A DNA stretch of 64,000 bases from Polaribacter sp. (GCA_029250685.1 JAQXEU010000009.1:62001-126000); one strand, 5' to 3'; shown: positions 8,878 to 17,227, numbered from the stretch's first letter. Numbers and translations: made by a program. The notes: a model not told the origin generated them from the sequence alone.

Positions 8878-9306
8878 ATGATAAGTACATTTGACAAACT
8901 CCACAATAATAAAAAAATAGTGCTTTTTGATGGTGTTTGTAACTTTTGTAATTCTTCTATTTTAAGAATTATAAAAAACGATAAAAAGAATGTATTTTTA
9001 TTTGCTTCGTTACAATCTGAAATAGGAAAGCAAATTACTAATCATTTTAAAATTGATACAAGTAAAATCGATTCTATTATTTTAATTGAATCTAAAACTA
9101 GCTTTTATATTAAATCTACAGCAGCTCTAAAAATCATTAACCATTTTGGTGGATTATGGAACCTCTTTAAAATAGGTTGGGTTTTACCAGCATCATTTAG
9201 AGACTTATTTTACAATTATATAGCCAAAAATCGTTACAAATGGTTTGGTAAAAAAGAAAGCTGCATGATACCAACACCTGAATTAAAATCTAAATTTATT
9301 GAATAA
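8878..9306 (+). CDS. DCC-family thiol-disulfide oxidoreductase-like protein (DUF393)
   Basis: A 142-residue thioredoxin-fold protein of the DCC family, named after its Asp-x-x-Cys-x-x-Cys motif; here DGVCNFC at 18-24 (Cys21, Cys24) after a short strand VLFDG. The aromatic C-terminal half (NYIAKNRYKWFGKK) is typical. It has no signal peptide, so it is predicted cytoplasmic. The physiological substrate of the family is not established. The stop overlaps the next start by one base (TAATG), so it is cotranscribed with the HAD phosphatase. Confidence 0.85.
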   Translation: MISTFDKLHNNKKIVLFDGVCNFCNSSILRIIKNDKKNVFLFASLQSEIGKQITNHFKIDTSKIDSIILIESKTSFYIKSTAALKIINHFGGLWNLFKIGWVLPASFRDLFYNYIAKNRYKWFGKKESCMIPTPELKSKFIE

Positions 9307-9953
9307 TGAACAATATTAAATGTGTGATTTTTGATATGGACGGAGTAATAATTGACTCTGAATTACTACATAAAAAAGCCTATTATGAAACTTTTGTTTC
9401 ATTAGGGTTAAATGTTTCTGAAGAATTATACAAAACCTTAACAGGTTCTTCAACTATTAATGCATTTCAGAGATTGATTGCTCATTTTAATTTAAATGAA
9501 GATCCAAATGAGTTGGTTTTACAAAAGAGAAAACGTTATGTAAATTTCTTTGAAAACGACCCTACATTACATTTGGTAAATGGCGTTGAGGAAATTATAA
9601 AATATTTTTACGATAAAGGAATTACGCTTGTCCTAGCCTCTTCATCTGCAATGGTAAATATTGATAGAGTTTTTAATCGATTTGATTTAAATAAATATTT
9701 TACAGCAAAAATTAGTGGAGCAGATCTAGTAGAGTCAAAACCACATCCAGAAATTTTCGAAAAAGCTGCCATTTTAGGAAGCACTCCAAAAGAAAACTGC
9801 ATTGTAATTGAAGATTCTGATAACGGAGTTAAAGCAGCAAATGATGCTGGTATTTTTGTATTTGGGTATAAAAATCCTTTAGCAGCAGATCAAACCCTTG
9901 AGTATGCTGATAAAGTTATTACAAATCATTCTGAGTTAAAAAAATACATCTAA
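9306..9953 (+). CDS. HAD phosphatase of the beta-phosphoglucomutase-like group
   Basis: This 215-residue HAD hydrolase has a C1 cap. Motif I is DMDGVIIDSE (nucleophile Asp10, Asp12), motif II LASSSA, motif III Lys in ESKPHPEIF, and motif IV IEDSDNGVKAA with the acidic pair. The DGVIIDSE and EDSxxGVxAA forms are shared with beta-phosphoglucomutase and sugar-phosphate phosphatases such as YniC/GPP, so the precise substrate (sugar phosphate likely) is open. It is translationally coupled to the DCC protein. Confidence 0.87.
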   Translation: MNNIKCVIFDMDGVIIDSELLHKKAYYETFVSLGLNVSEELYKTLTGSSTINAFQRLIAHFNLNEDPNELVLQKRKRYVNFFENDPTLHLVNGVEEIIKYFYDKGITLVLASSSAMVNIDRVFNRFDLNKYFTAKISGADLVESKPHPEIFEKAAILGSTPKENCIVIEDSDNGVKAANDAGIFVFGYKNPLAADQTLEYADKVITNHSELKKYI

Positions 9954-9969
9954 TTTTTTAAAATAATTA

Positions 9970-9982
9970 CAATATAGTATTG
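9970..9982. promoter_or_regulatory. candidate ArsR operator
   Basis: CAATA-TAG-TATTG is a perfect 5-bp dyad with a 3-base centre, 30 bases upstream of the arsR start. A related half site (GTAATATTGCAAT) runs into the start codon. Position and symmetry suit an autoregulating ArsR-family dimer, but no binding consensus is known to me for this clade. Confidence 0.4.
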
Positions 9983-10011
9983 CTAACATAAATATTAATC
10001 GTAATATTGCA

Positions 10012-10365
10012 ATGAAGCAATCAATGAGTAAAATGGGATTAGCAAAAACAGAAATATTTACAGATCAACAAAATAGAATTTCATTGTATGCAAAAGTTTT
10101 TGGCCATCCTGCAAGAGTTGCAATCTTGCAACATTTATTTAAAATAAACACTTGTGTTTGTGGTGATTTAGTTAACGTAATAAAGCTAGCACAACCGACA
10201 ATTTCACAGCATTTAAAAGAATTAAAATTGTTAGGATTGATAAAAGGAAACGTAGAAGGAACTCGTGTTTGTTATTGTATCCATCAAGAGAATTGGACAA
10301 GTATGAAAGAAATTATGTTTCAGTTTTTAAATCAAGACAGAACCAACAAAGAAGGTTGTTTTTAA
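10012..10365 (+). CDS. arsR: ArsR/SmtB-family metalloregulator
   Basis: A 117-residue winged-helix repressor. The metal-sensing helix carries TCVCGDL (Cys48, Cys50), matching the ELCVCDL sensor of arsenite-responsive ArsR. The recognition helix QPTISQHLKELKLLGLI is canonical. Two further Cys (RVCYC, 87/89) and Cys116 in the tail could extend the As(III) site. It heads a three-gene operon with DUF6428 and an ArsC-like gene. A second Met at codon 5 is possible as the start. Confidence 0.9.
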   Translation: MKQSMSKMGLAKTEIFTDQQNRISLYAKVFGHPARVAILQHLFKINTCVCGDLVNVIKLAQPTISQHLKELKLLGLIKGNVEGTRVCYCIHQENWTSMKEIMFQFLNQDRTNKEGCF

Positions 10366-10403
10366 TTTATTTACCAACAAGAACATATTAAAATAAAAGA
10401 ATC

Positions 10404-10847
10404 ATGAAGTTATCAGAAATCAAATCAAGCTTAAAAACATTAGATACAATTGCTTTTCAATTGCCAAACGGAGAATTAGTTCCAAATCATTTTCATGTAA
10501 CTGAAATTGGAAAAATCACAAAAAACTTTATCGATTGTGGCGGAACAGTTCGTAAAGAAGAAGTTGTAAACTTTCAACTTTGGGATGCAGACGATTATGA
10601 TCATAGATTACATCCAGAAAAATTGATAAATATTATTAATCTTTCCGAAAAAATTTTAGAAATTGGGGACTTAGAAATTGAAGTTGAATTTCAAGGAGAA
10701 ACGATTCAGAAATTCGGACTTGATTTTGACGGAAAAAACTATTTGTTAACTTCAAAACAAACCGATTGTTTGGCAAGAGATAAATGTGAAGTTCCTGCTT
10801 TTTCAGAAACAGCAAACTGTTGTTCACCGTCAAGCGGATGTTGTTAA
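10404..10847 (+). CDS. DUF6428 family protein of arsenic operon, Cys-rich tail
   Basis: A 147-residue soluble protein of unknown function that I recognise as DUF6428, regularly found between arsR and arsC genes in Bacteroidota. The body is an alpha/beta domain with HLHPEKL-type polar segments. The C-terminus has six cysteines in 26 residues (122, 128, 139, 140, 146, 147), ending NCCSPSSGCC, well suited to bind As(III) or another thiophilic metal. A role as a metallochaperone is inference from the tail and the operon. It lies 38 nt after arsR and 17 nt before the phosphatase-like gene. Confidence 0.75.
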   Translation: MKLSEIKSSLKTLDTIAFQLPNGELVPNHFHVTEIGKITKNFIDCGGTVRKEEVVNFQLWDADDYDHRLHPEKLINIINLSEKILEIGDLEIEVEFQGETIQKFGLDFDGKNYLLTSKQTDCLARDKCEVPAFSETANCCSPSSGCC

Positions 10848-10864
10848 TTTAAAAATTATAAAAA

Positions 10865-11482
10865 ATGCCTGTATTTGAATCCATTGAGGAAATTATTTCA
10901 ACTTTAAATATTGCTTCAATTTCAAACGAAAGAAAAGCAGTTCTAAAACCGTTAATTGATTTTATTCAAACTAAAACTTTAGAAAATCAAGAAATTCGAT
11001 TGAATTTTATTTGCACACATAATTCTCGAAGAAGTCATTTATCACAAATTTGGGCGCAAACAATCGCGCATTATTTCAATTTAAAAAATGTGTTTTGTTA
11101 TTCAGCTGGAACAGAAGCAACAGCACTTTTTCCTATGATAATTGAAACATTGCAAAACGCTGGTTTTAAAATGAATAAAAGTTCAGAAAGCAATAATCCT
11201 AGATATACTATTATGTTTTCAGAAAATGAACAACCAATTATTGGATTTTCTAAAACATTAGATGATGAATTTAATCCAACCTCTAAATTTGCTGCAATTA
11301 TGACATGCACACAAGCTGATGAAGGTTGCCCGTTTATCACTGGAGCAGAAAAGCGAATCTCTGTTCCTTTTGAAGACCCTAAAGTTTTTGATAACACACC
11401 ACAACAAGCTAAAAAATACAAGGAAAGAAGTCTACAAATTGCTACTGAAATGAAGTATGTGTTTTCTCAAATAAAGGTTTAA
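10865..11482 (+). CDS. low-molecular-weight phosphatase-fold arsenate reductase-like protein
   Basis: A 205-residue LMW-PTP-fold protein. The P-loop is CTHNSRRS (Cys50, Arg56; the CX5R pattern) and the general acid Asp152 lies in TCTQADEGCPF, which also supplies Cys148 and Cys155 as possible resolving thiols for arsenate reduction. An N-terminal extension of about 45 residues precedes the P-loop strand, as in the Bacteroidota subfamily usually annotated as protein-tyrosine-phosphatase. In this operon arsenate reduction is the likely role. The electron donor (thioredoxin or glutaredoxin) cannot be decided. No arsenite pump gene follows. Confidence 0.8.
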   Translation: MPVFESIEEIISTLNIASISNERKAVLKPLIDFIQTKTLENQEIRLNFICTHNSRRSHLSQIWAQTIAHYFNLKNVFCYSAGTEATALFPMIIETLQNAGFKMNKSSESNNPRYTIMFSENEQPIIGFSKTLDDEFNPTSKFAAIMTCTQADEGCPFITGAEKRISVPFEDPKVFDNTPQQAKKYKERSLQIATEMKYVFSQIKV

Positions 11483-11501
11483 TTTATAAATAGAAAATGA
11501 A

Positions 11502-12353
11502 TTATTTCTCAACGGGTAAATGAGATAAACTACCCCACTCTGTCCAAGAACCATCATAAACAGCAATAGAATTATTATTTGCAATTGTTGCTCCTAAAGC
11601 GAGAACACAAGCTGTAATTCCTGATCCACAAGAAAAAATAAGCTCTTTGTTATCAGGATTTATTTCTTTGAACAAATCCTCTAATTCATCTTTAGTTTTT
11701 AATTCTGAATTATTTAAAAGCGATGAATATGGCAAACTTTTAGAAGTAGGAATATGACCATTTCTTATTTCTTTTCTCGGTTCTAATTCAGTTGCATTAA
11801 ATCTTCCTGAAGAGCGTGCATCAACAATTAGATTAGTAGAATTTGAAATCGATTCTAAGACAACATCAGAATTAATGATTTTTTCTGATTGATAATTTGC
11901 TTCAAAATCACCCAACTCAAAACTATGAGTTTGTTTTTTTTCTACTGAATGATTTGCTTTTTCCCACGCTGGAAATCCACCATCTAAAATAGCAATATTT
12001 TTAAACCCCATCGACTTAAAAAGCCACCAAACTCTAGGTGAAGAATAAATTCCGTACGTATCATAAACCACGATACAAGAATTTTTATTTATTCCTAATT
12101 TCTTCGCTTCATTTTCAAAGTCTTTAGCACTTAAAGTAGTATTTGGGAATTGTGCTCCTTGAATAGAAAACACTTTTTTAATATCAAAAAAACGTGTATT
12201 AGGAATTTGATTTTCATTTAAACTATTAGCTGTTTTATTGAGTGAAACTTTAGAAATTGTACCGTCTAAAACTATTAAATTGGTTGCATCTTTATGTTGA
12301 AACAACCAATTTACAGAAACCAATGGTTCTTCTATTTGTAATAAAGTATCCAT
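11502..12353 (-). CDS. thiosulfate/3-mercaptopyruvate sulfurtransferase (rhodanese)
   Basis: A 283-residue tandem rhodanese protein. The N-terminal inactive domain contains YDTYGIYSSPRVWWLF, and the C-terminal catalytic domain contains Cys242 in SCGSGITAC, the CGSG(I/V)TA loop typical of mercaptopyruvate sulfurtransferases. WRF-type linker residues (DARSSGRF) and NGHIPTSKSLPY are standard. It moves sulfane sulfur to cyanide or thiol acceptors in the cytoplasm. It is 27 nt downstream of the symporter gene on the same strand and probably cotranscribed. It converges on the ars operon with 19 bases between stops. Confidence 0.88.
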   Translation of the reverse strand: MDTLLQIEEPLVSVNWLFQHKDATNLIVLDGTISKVSLNKTANSLNENQIPNTRFFDIKKVFSIQGAQFPNTTLSAKDFENEAKKLGINKNSCIVVYDTYGIYSSPRVWWLFKSMGFKNIAILDGGFPAWEKANHSVEKKQTHSFELGDFEANYQSEKIINSDVVLESISNSTNLIVDARSSGRFNATELEPRKEIRNGHIPTSKSLPYSSLLNNSELKTKDELEDLFKEINPDNKELIFSCGSGITACVLALGATIANNNSIAVYDGSWTEWGSLSHLPVEK

Positions 12354-12380
12354 TAATTATAAATCTAATATTCTTATTTC

Positions 12381-13688
12381 CTATTTAACTGCATCGTAAT
12401 TATCATCCCAGTTTTGAACATGAGGGTCGCCTAACTTACCTACAGATTTTGCAACTAACATTGAAACCGCTGCATCACCAGTTACGTTTACAACAGTTCT
12501 ACACATATCCAAAGGTCTATCAACCGCAAAAATTAATGCCAAACCAGCTTCTGGAATTCCTGCATACCCTAAGACTCCGACCAACATAACCATTCCTGCT
12601 CCAGGAACTGCGGCAGAACCAATTGATGCTAAAGTTGCAGTAGCAATAATTCCTAATTGTGTTCCGAATGTTAAGTCCATTCCGAATGCTTGCGCAATAA
12701 ATACAGCAGCAACAGCTTGATATAAACTTGTTCCGTCCATATTAATAGTTGCTCCTATTGGCAATACAAAACTTGCGACTTCTTCTTCTACTCCAATATG
12801 CTCTGTAACTCTTTCCATTGTAACTGGTAAAGTTGCCGCACTTGAGCTTGTTGAAAATGCTAGTAATTGCGCTGGTGAAATTGCTTTCATAAAAAAACTT
12901 GGACTTTTCTTTGTAAATATAACCACCAAAATATTATAAATAACGATCATCAACATTAAACCACCAACTACTGTTATTGCGTACCAACCTAAGGCTTTAA
13001 ATAAATCTAAACTTGGCGATTCTACAACCAGCGCTGCTAATAATGCAAATACACCATAAGGAGCTGCGAGCATTATTAAATCGACCATTTTAAGTATGAC
13101 TTCGTTAAATCCGTCAAAAAATTTCTTTACCGTTTCTCCTTTTTCTTCTGGAATTAAAATCAATCCGATTCCAAAGAAAACTGCGAAAAAGATTACTTGC
13201 AACATGTTTCTATTACTTGTTGCTGCTGCAAAAATATTTTCGGGAACCAAATCTATTAATGCCTGTAATGGCCCGCTATCTTTTTGTTTGGCGGCTTCAT
13301 CCTTATATTTTGTAGTGTTTGTGCTATAACTATCTACCATTTCTTGTCTTGTTTCCTCGCTAATAGATTTACCAGGGTTTACAATATTTACTAAAACCAA
13401 TCCGATAGAAACAGCAATAACAGTGGTAACAATATAAATACCGATTGTTCTTCCTCCCATTTTAGAGAGTTTAGAAATATCTTTTAAATCAGAAACTCCT
13501 TTAATTAATGCGGCTAGAATAAGCGGAATTGCAATTAATTTTAACGAGTTGATAAAAATGGTTCCGAAAGGTTTTATCCAATCTTTTATAAAGTCTTTAC
13601 CAAAATCAAAGTTTGTCATAATCAGAGCAAAAACAACTCCTAATAACATTCCTAATAAGATTCTCCAGTGTAGTGCTAATTTTTTCAT
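12381..13688 (-). CDS. dicarboxylate/amino acid:cation symporter (DAACS/GltP family)
   Basis: This 435-residue transporter has eight TM helices and two re-entrant loops. The Ser-rich hairpin SSSAATLPVT, the NMDGT motif in TM7 (GATINMDGTSLYQ) and the TM8 segment DRPLDMCRTVVNVTGD are all present; the DxxxTxxNV arrangement binds substrate carboxylate/amine in GltPh-type carriers. It takes up glutamate/aspartate or C4-dicarboxylates with Na+ or H+. A hydrophilic insertion of about 35 residues (around 115-150) lies in an extracellular loop. It is first in a two-gene unit with the sulfurtransferase. Confidence 0.92.
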   Translation of the reverse strand: MKKLALHWRILLGMLLGVVFALIMTNFDFGKDFIKDWIKPFGTIFINSLKLIAIPLILAALIKGVSDLKDISKLSKMGGRTIGIYIVTTVIAVSIGLVLVNIVNPGKSISEETRQEMVDSYSTNTTKYKDEAAKQKDSGPLQALIDLVPENIFAAATSNRNMLQVIFFAVFFGIGLILIPEEKGETVKKFFDGFNEVILKMVDLIMLAAPYGVFALLAALVVESPSLDLFKALGWYAITVVGGLMLMIVIYNILVVIFTKKSPSFFMKAISPAQLLAFSTSSSAATLPVTMERVTEHIGVEEEVASFVLPIGATINMDGTSLYQAVAAVFIAQAFGMDLTFGTQLGIIATATLASIGSAAVPGAGMVMLVGVLGYAGIPEAGLALIFAVDRPLDMCRTVVNVTGDAAVSMLVAKSVGKLGDPHVQNWDDNYDAVK

Positions 13689-13806
13689 TTAATAGAATTA
13701 TAATTATAGTTTTGAAAGGTAAAAAAAATACAAACCAACAACCAAATTTCTTAGCGTTTATTTAGAAAACTAATGCTGTAAATTTTCTGTAACTAGAATC
13801 ATGTTG

Positions 13807-13814
13807 TATTTTTG
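13807..13814 (+). promoter_or_regulatory. -7 element ahead of the DUF6787/NUDIX operon
   Basis: TATTTTTG matches TAnnTTTG exactly. It overlaps the ORF-track start at 13801, so translation must begin downstream, at the ATG at 13831. Confidence 0.5.
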
Positions 13815-13830
13815 CAGCATATTTTACAAA

Positions 13831-14145
13831 ATGGAAAAATTAAAAAAGCACTGGAACTTAAAATCTAACTGGCAAGTCTTTATTATTTTATTAGTATTTT
13901 CAATTACTGGTTACAGTTCTTTATTGATTGCTAAACCAATTTTAAGTTTAGTAGGTTTGGATCAAGCAACAACAAATCCTTGGGTTTATAGACCTTTAAG
14001 AATTCTATTGATTTTTCCTTTTTATCAAATTTTAATTGTTTTCTTCGGATGGCTTTTCGGTCAGTTTACTTTTTTCTGGAATTTTGAAAAGAAAATGTTA
14101 AGCAGATTGGGATTTAAACGATTCTTTAAAACTAAAGAACAATAA
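13831..14145 (+). CDS. small membrane protein, DUF6787-like
   Basis: A 104-residue membrane protein with two predicted TM helices (about 15-40 and 60-85), a basic N-terminus (MEKLKKHWNLKSNWQ) and a basic C-terminal tail after KKMLSRLGFKRFF. I take the second ATG as the start because a consensus -7 box covers the first. The family (I believe DUF6787) has been mislabelled as diacylglyceryl transferase in some genomes; no Lgt motif is present here. Function unknown. The stop overlaps the NUDIX start by one base. Confidence 0.7.
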   Translation: MEKLKKHWNLKSNWQVFIILLVFSITGYSSLLIAKPILSLVGLDQATTNPWVYRPLRILLIFPFYQILIVFFGWLFGQFTFFWNFEKKMLSRLGFKRFFKTKEQ

Positions 14146-14771
14146 TGGAATTTACTTCATTTTTAAATACTATTAATCATATTAAAACTGCAAAAATTGG
14201 TGGTTTAGAATCACAGTTTAGACTGGCACCAAAAATGCGTTTAAATTATAATGAAGAAAAAATTGCAGCGAGCAACCCTAAAAAAGCAGCAGTTTTAGCT
14301 TTATTTTATCCAAATGAAAAAGGAGAAACTTGTTTTTTATTAACGCAAAGAGCAAGCTATAAAGGAACACATTCTGCACAAATTAGTTTTCCTGGTGGGA
14401 AAATTGAAAAAACAGATAAAAATTTAAAAGAAACTGCACTTAGAGAAACATTTGAAGAAGTTGGAATTTCCGAAGAAAACATTAATGTAATTAGAGAAAT
14501 TACGGATGTTTACATTCCTCCTAGTAATTTTTTAGCAACGCCATTTATTGCTTTTTCTAAAGAAAAACCAAATTTTATAATTAATCACGAAGTAGATCAC
14601 ACTTTTGATGTATTGTTAAAAGATTTGCTAGACGACTCAAATATTACATCCATAAACATTACAACTTCATACGCTAAAAATACTGATGTACCTTGCTTTA
14701 AATTAAACAATTACATCGTTTGGGGCGCAACTGCTATGATTCTTAATGAAATTAAAGAATTATTAAAATAG
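14145..14771 (+). CDS. CoA pyrophosphatase, NUDIX family
   Basis: A 208-residue NUDIX hydrolase that should cleave CoA to 4'-phosphopantetheine and 3',5'-ADP. The CoA-subfamily motif LLTQRASYKGTHSAQISFPG (residues 66-85) runs into the Nudix box, with RETFEEVGI (100-108) supplying the metal-binding glutamates. The C-terminal half has the VYIPPSNFLATPFIAF segment. It is translationally coupled to the upstream membrane protein by a TAATG overlap. Confidence 0.9.
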   Translation: MEFTSFLNTINHIKTAKIGGLESQFRLAPKMRLNYNEEKIAASNPKKAAVLALFYPNEKGETCFLLTQRASYKGTHSAQISFPGGKIEKTDKNLKETALRETFEEVGISEENINVIREITDVYIPPSNFLATPFIAFSKEKPNFIINHEVDHTFDVLLKDLLDDSNITSINITTSYAKNTDVPCFKLNNYIVWGATAMILNEIKELLK

Positions 14772-14791
14772 TGTGTTCCTTTATTCTTTTG

Positions 14792-14799
14792 TACTTTCG
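14792..14799 (+). promoter_or_regulatory. -7 element for the acyltransferase gene
   Basis: TACTTTCG, one base off TAnnTTTG, lies 38 bases before the ATG at 14837 and just after the NUDIX stop, giving the acyltransferase its own promoter. Confidence 0.45.
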
Positions 14800-14836
14800 T
14801 AATCAACTAACTAGTGAAAATTAAAACCAATTATTA

Positions 14837-15643
14837 ATGCCTTTATTCAAAAGAAACCCTTTTGGACATATTCTGTTTTTAAAAAAATGGGTTGTTCGAA
14901 TTTTCGCTGTCGTTTCTCATGGTAGATATAGACGATTTAATAGCTTACAAATTGAAGGCTCAGAAATTATTAGGAGCTTGCCAGATAACAATGTATTATT
15001 TGTTTCTAATCATCAAACTTATTTTGCAGATGTAACAGCAATGTTTCATGTTTTTAATGCTGCATTAAAAGGCAGAGATAATAATATTAAAAACATCGGT
15101 TATATTTGGCAACCAAAATTAAATCTTTATTATGTTGCCGCTGGTGAAACTATGCGATCTGGATTATTACCTAAAATACTTGCTTATGGTGGGTCTATTT
15201 CAATAGAGAGAACTTGGAGAAGCGAAGGTAAAAATGTGAATAGACAAGTAAAAATGTCTGATGTTTCTAATATTGGTAAAGCTTTAAATGATGGTTGGGT
15301 AATTACTTTTCCACAAGGAACAACGACTCCTTTTAAACCAATTAGAAGAGGAACTGCACACATTATAAAAAAGCATAAACCAATTGTAGTTCCAATTGTT
15401 ATTGACGGATTTAGACGTTCTTTTGATAAAAAAGGTTTGGCTATAAAAAAACGTAATGTATTACAATCAATGGTCATAAAAGAACCTTTAGATATTGATT
15501 ATGAGAATGAAGACATAAAGGATATTGTAAAGAAAATTGAATTTGCAATTGAGCAACATCCTTCATTTTTAAAAGTGTTATCAGTTGAAGAATATGCAAA
15601 ACAAGAAGAAGAGTTAAACAAAAAACGAGAGTTTTGGAGTTAA
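14837..15643 (+). CDS. 1-acyl-glycerol-3-phosphate acyltransferase-like (PlsC family)
   Basis: A 268-residue glycerophospholipid-type acyltransferase, probably peripheral to the inner membrane. The first block reads SNHQTYFAD (His59 to Asp65), which spaces His and Asp by five residues instead of the canonical HX4D. The second block is FPQGTT (158-163) where FPEGTR is usual, and the third is KPIVVPIVIDGF. The deviations are in the two motifs that define activity, yet the overall order is kept, so the acyl acceptor may not be lysophosphatidate. It is monocistronic, with a promoter upstream and a strong terminator downstream. Confidence 0.82.
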   Translation: MPLFKRNPFGHILFLKKWVVRIFAVVSHGRYRRFNSLQIEGSEIIRSLPDNNVLFVSNHQTYFADVTAMFHVFNAALKGRDNNIKNIGYIWQPKLNLYYVAAGETMRSGLLPKILAYGGSISIERTWRSEGKNVNRQVKMSDVSNIGKALNDGWVITFPQGTTTPFKPIRRGTAHIIKKHKPIVVPIVIDGFRRSFDKKGLAIKKRNVLQSMVIKEPLDIDYENEDIKDIVKKIEFAIEQHPSFLKVLSVEEYAKQEEELNKKREFWS

Positions 15644-15651
15644 ATAGATAA

Positions 15652-15685
15652 AAAAAAAGGAGCAACAAATGTTGCTCCTTTTTTT
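15652..15685. terminator. bidirectional intrinsic terminator
   Basis: GGAGCAACA-AA-TGTTGCTCC flanked by an A-tract and a T-tract forms a perfect hairpin between the convergent acyltransferase and dps genes. Confidence 0.85.
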
Positions 15686-15702
15686 ATTCAAATAAATTAC
15701 TA

Positions 15703-16176
15703 TTATTTACCTAACCAAGCATTCATCATCCAAATTGTTTTTTCTTGTTCAGCAATAAAATCACTCATCATAGAGTTTGTTCCTTCATCATTAGCATCTC
15801 CAGACGCATCTAAAATTATTCTTTCGATTGATAATAATTCAGAAAGTGAATTCACAATTACTTCAACCGCTTCAACATCATTAGAAACATCTTTTGCAAC
15901 AGGAACTTTCGCTAACGAAGTATATTCCTCAAACGTATGTAAAGGTTTTCCTTGTAAGGTTAAAATTCGTTCTGCTATCAAATCGATCTTAATCTGCGAG
16001 TCGTTATAAAACTCTTCAAATTTCACATGCAACTCAAAAAAATTCTTTCCCTTTATATTCCAATGTAAACCTCTTAAACTTTGGTAATACACTTGAAAAT
16101 TCGCCAATAAAACATTTAAATCAGTTGCTGTTTTTATTGTTTTCTTTTTATCTAACCCTAAAATTGTTGAGTTCAT
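15703..16176 (-). CDS. dps: Dps ferritin-like DNA-protection protein
   Basis: A 157-residue Dps/miniferritin. The ferroxidase-site residues fall at the Dps spacing: His38 (LHWNIKG), His50, Glu54, Asp65 and Glu69 (DLIAERI). The protein forms dodecamers that oxidise Fe(II) with H2O2 and store ferric iron, shielding DNA. The N-terminal tail is short with three consecutive Lys (residues 10-12). It is transcribed divergently from oxyR with 104 bases between starts, which strongly suggests peroxide-responsive control. Confidence 0.93.
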   Translation of the reverse strand: MNSTILGLDKKKTIKTATDLNVLLANFQVYYQSLRGLHWNIKGKNFFELHVKFEEFYNDSQIKIDLIAERILTLQGKPLHTFEEYTSLAKVPVAKDVSNDVEAVEVIVNSLSELLSIERIILDASGDANDEGTNSMMSDFIAEQEKTIWMMNAWLGK

Positions 16177-16226
16177 TTTTTATCTATTTTTTTATTCACT
16201 ACAAATTTAACACAACATTTACTTTA

Positions 16227-16253
16227 AAAACTATAAATATTATTGATAGTTTT
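16227..16253. promoter_or_regulatory. candidate OxyR operator between dps and oxyR
   Basis: AAAACTAT-N11-ATAGTTTT is a perfect 8-bp inverted repeat in the 104-base divergent region. The CTAT/ATAG cores resemble the half-site words of the E. coli OxyR site, and LysR-type regulators bind such dyads next to their own gene. The spacing differs from the E. coli consensus. Confidence 0.45.
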
Positions 16254-16280
16254 AATATCTTTATCAAAAATATTGATGAA

Positions 16281-17222
16281 ATGACAATCACACAATTAAA
16301 ATACGTGCTTTCAGTAGCAGAATATCAAAATTTTACCATTGCTGCAGAACACAGTTTTGTTACACAACCTACGTTGAGTATGCAAATTCAAAAATTAGAA
16401 GATGAATTAAGCGCTAAAATATTTAATCGTGCTACAAAACCAATTGAATTAACTGATATTGGTCGAAAAATTGTAGAACAAGCAAAAATTATTGTTGATG
16501 AAAGCAATCGAATTACTGATATTGTACATCAACAAAAAGGATATATTGGTGGTGAATTTAAACTAGGGATTATCCCAACCGTAATGCCAACATTATTGCC
16601 AATGTTCTTATTAAATTTCACAAAGAAATATCCAAAAGTAAAATTGATTATTGAGGAATTAACCACTGAGGAAATTATTAGAAAGTTAACTGACGGACAT
16701 ATTGATGCAGCAATTGCAGCAACTCCTTTAGAAAATGAAGCAATAAAAGAACGCCCTCTCTATTACGAGCCTTTTGTGGGTCTGATTCCGCAAGGACATC
16801 GCCTTTTTAATAATAAAAACATTAATGTTGATGAATTAGAAGTTGATGATATTTTATTACTGGAAGATGGTCATTGTTTTAAAGACAGTGTTTTAAATTT
16901 ATGTAGAACCTATAGAAGCGATTCTAACAGAAATTTTCAATTACAAAGTGGAAGTTTTGACACCTTAATAAAACTTTCTAAAGAAGGTTTGGGCATGACG
17001 TTAATTCCGTATTTACAAACGTTAGATTTAAACGAAAATGACAAACAATTTTTAAGAGAGTTTACTACGCCACCGCCGGCAAGAGAAGTAAGTTTACTGT
17101 ATCATAAATCGCAATTAAAAATGCAATTGATTGAAGCGTTAAAGACTACAATTGATGGTGTTGTAAGAGGTGCAATTTCCTTTAGTGATGTAAAAATCAT
17201 TAGTCCATTGCAAAAGAAATAA
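16281..17222 (+). CDS. oxyR: OxyR, LysR-family peroxide sensor
   Basis: The 313-residue regulator starts at ATG 16281 (MTITQLKYVL), where LysR proteins begin; the ORF track's 16125 start adds a non-homologous leader overlapping dps. The winged HTH is at about 1-60 (TQPTLSMQIQKLE recognition helix). The regulatory domain carries EDGHCFKDSVLNLC with Cys199 and Cys208, the same residue numbers and spacing as the peroxide-sensing disulfide of E. coli OxyR. It is divergent from dps, its probable target. Confidence 0.95.
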   Translation: MTITQLKYVLSVAEYQNFTIAAEHSFVTQPTLSMQIQKLEDELSAKIFNRATKPIELTDIGRKIVEQAKIIVDESNRITDIVHQQKGYIGGEFKLGIIPTVMPTLLPMFLLNFTKKYPKVKLIIEELTTEEIIRKLTDGHIDAAIAATPLENEAIKERPLYYEPFVGLIPQGHRLFNNKNINVDELEVDDILLLEDGHCFKDSVLNLCRTYRSDSNRNFQLQSGSFDTLIKLSKEGLGMTLIPYLQTLDLNENDKQFLREFTTPPPAREVSLLYHKSQLKMQLIEALKTTIDGVVRGAISFSDVKIISPLQKK

Positions 17223-17227
17223 AGCAT

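Noticed and set aside
16125-16280. N-terminal extension of the oxyR ORF
   Set aside because: Overlaps dps, covers the regulatory dyad and has no LysR homology; ATG 16281 is the start.
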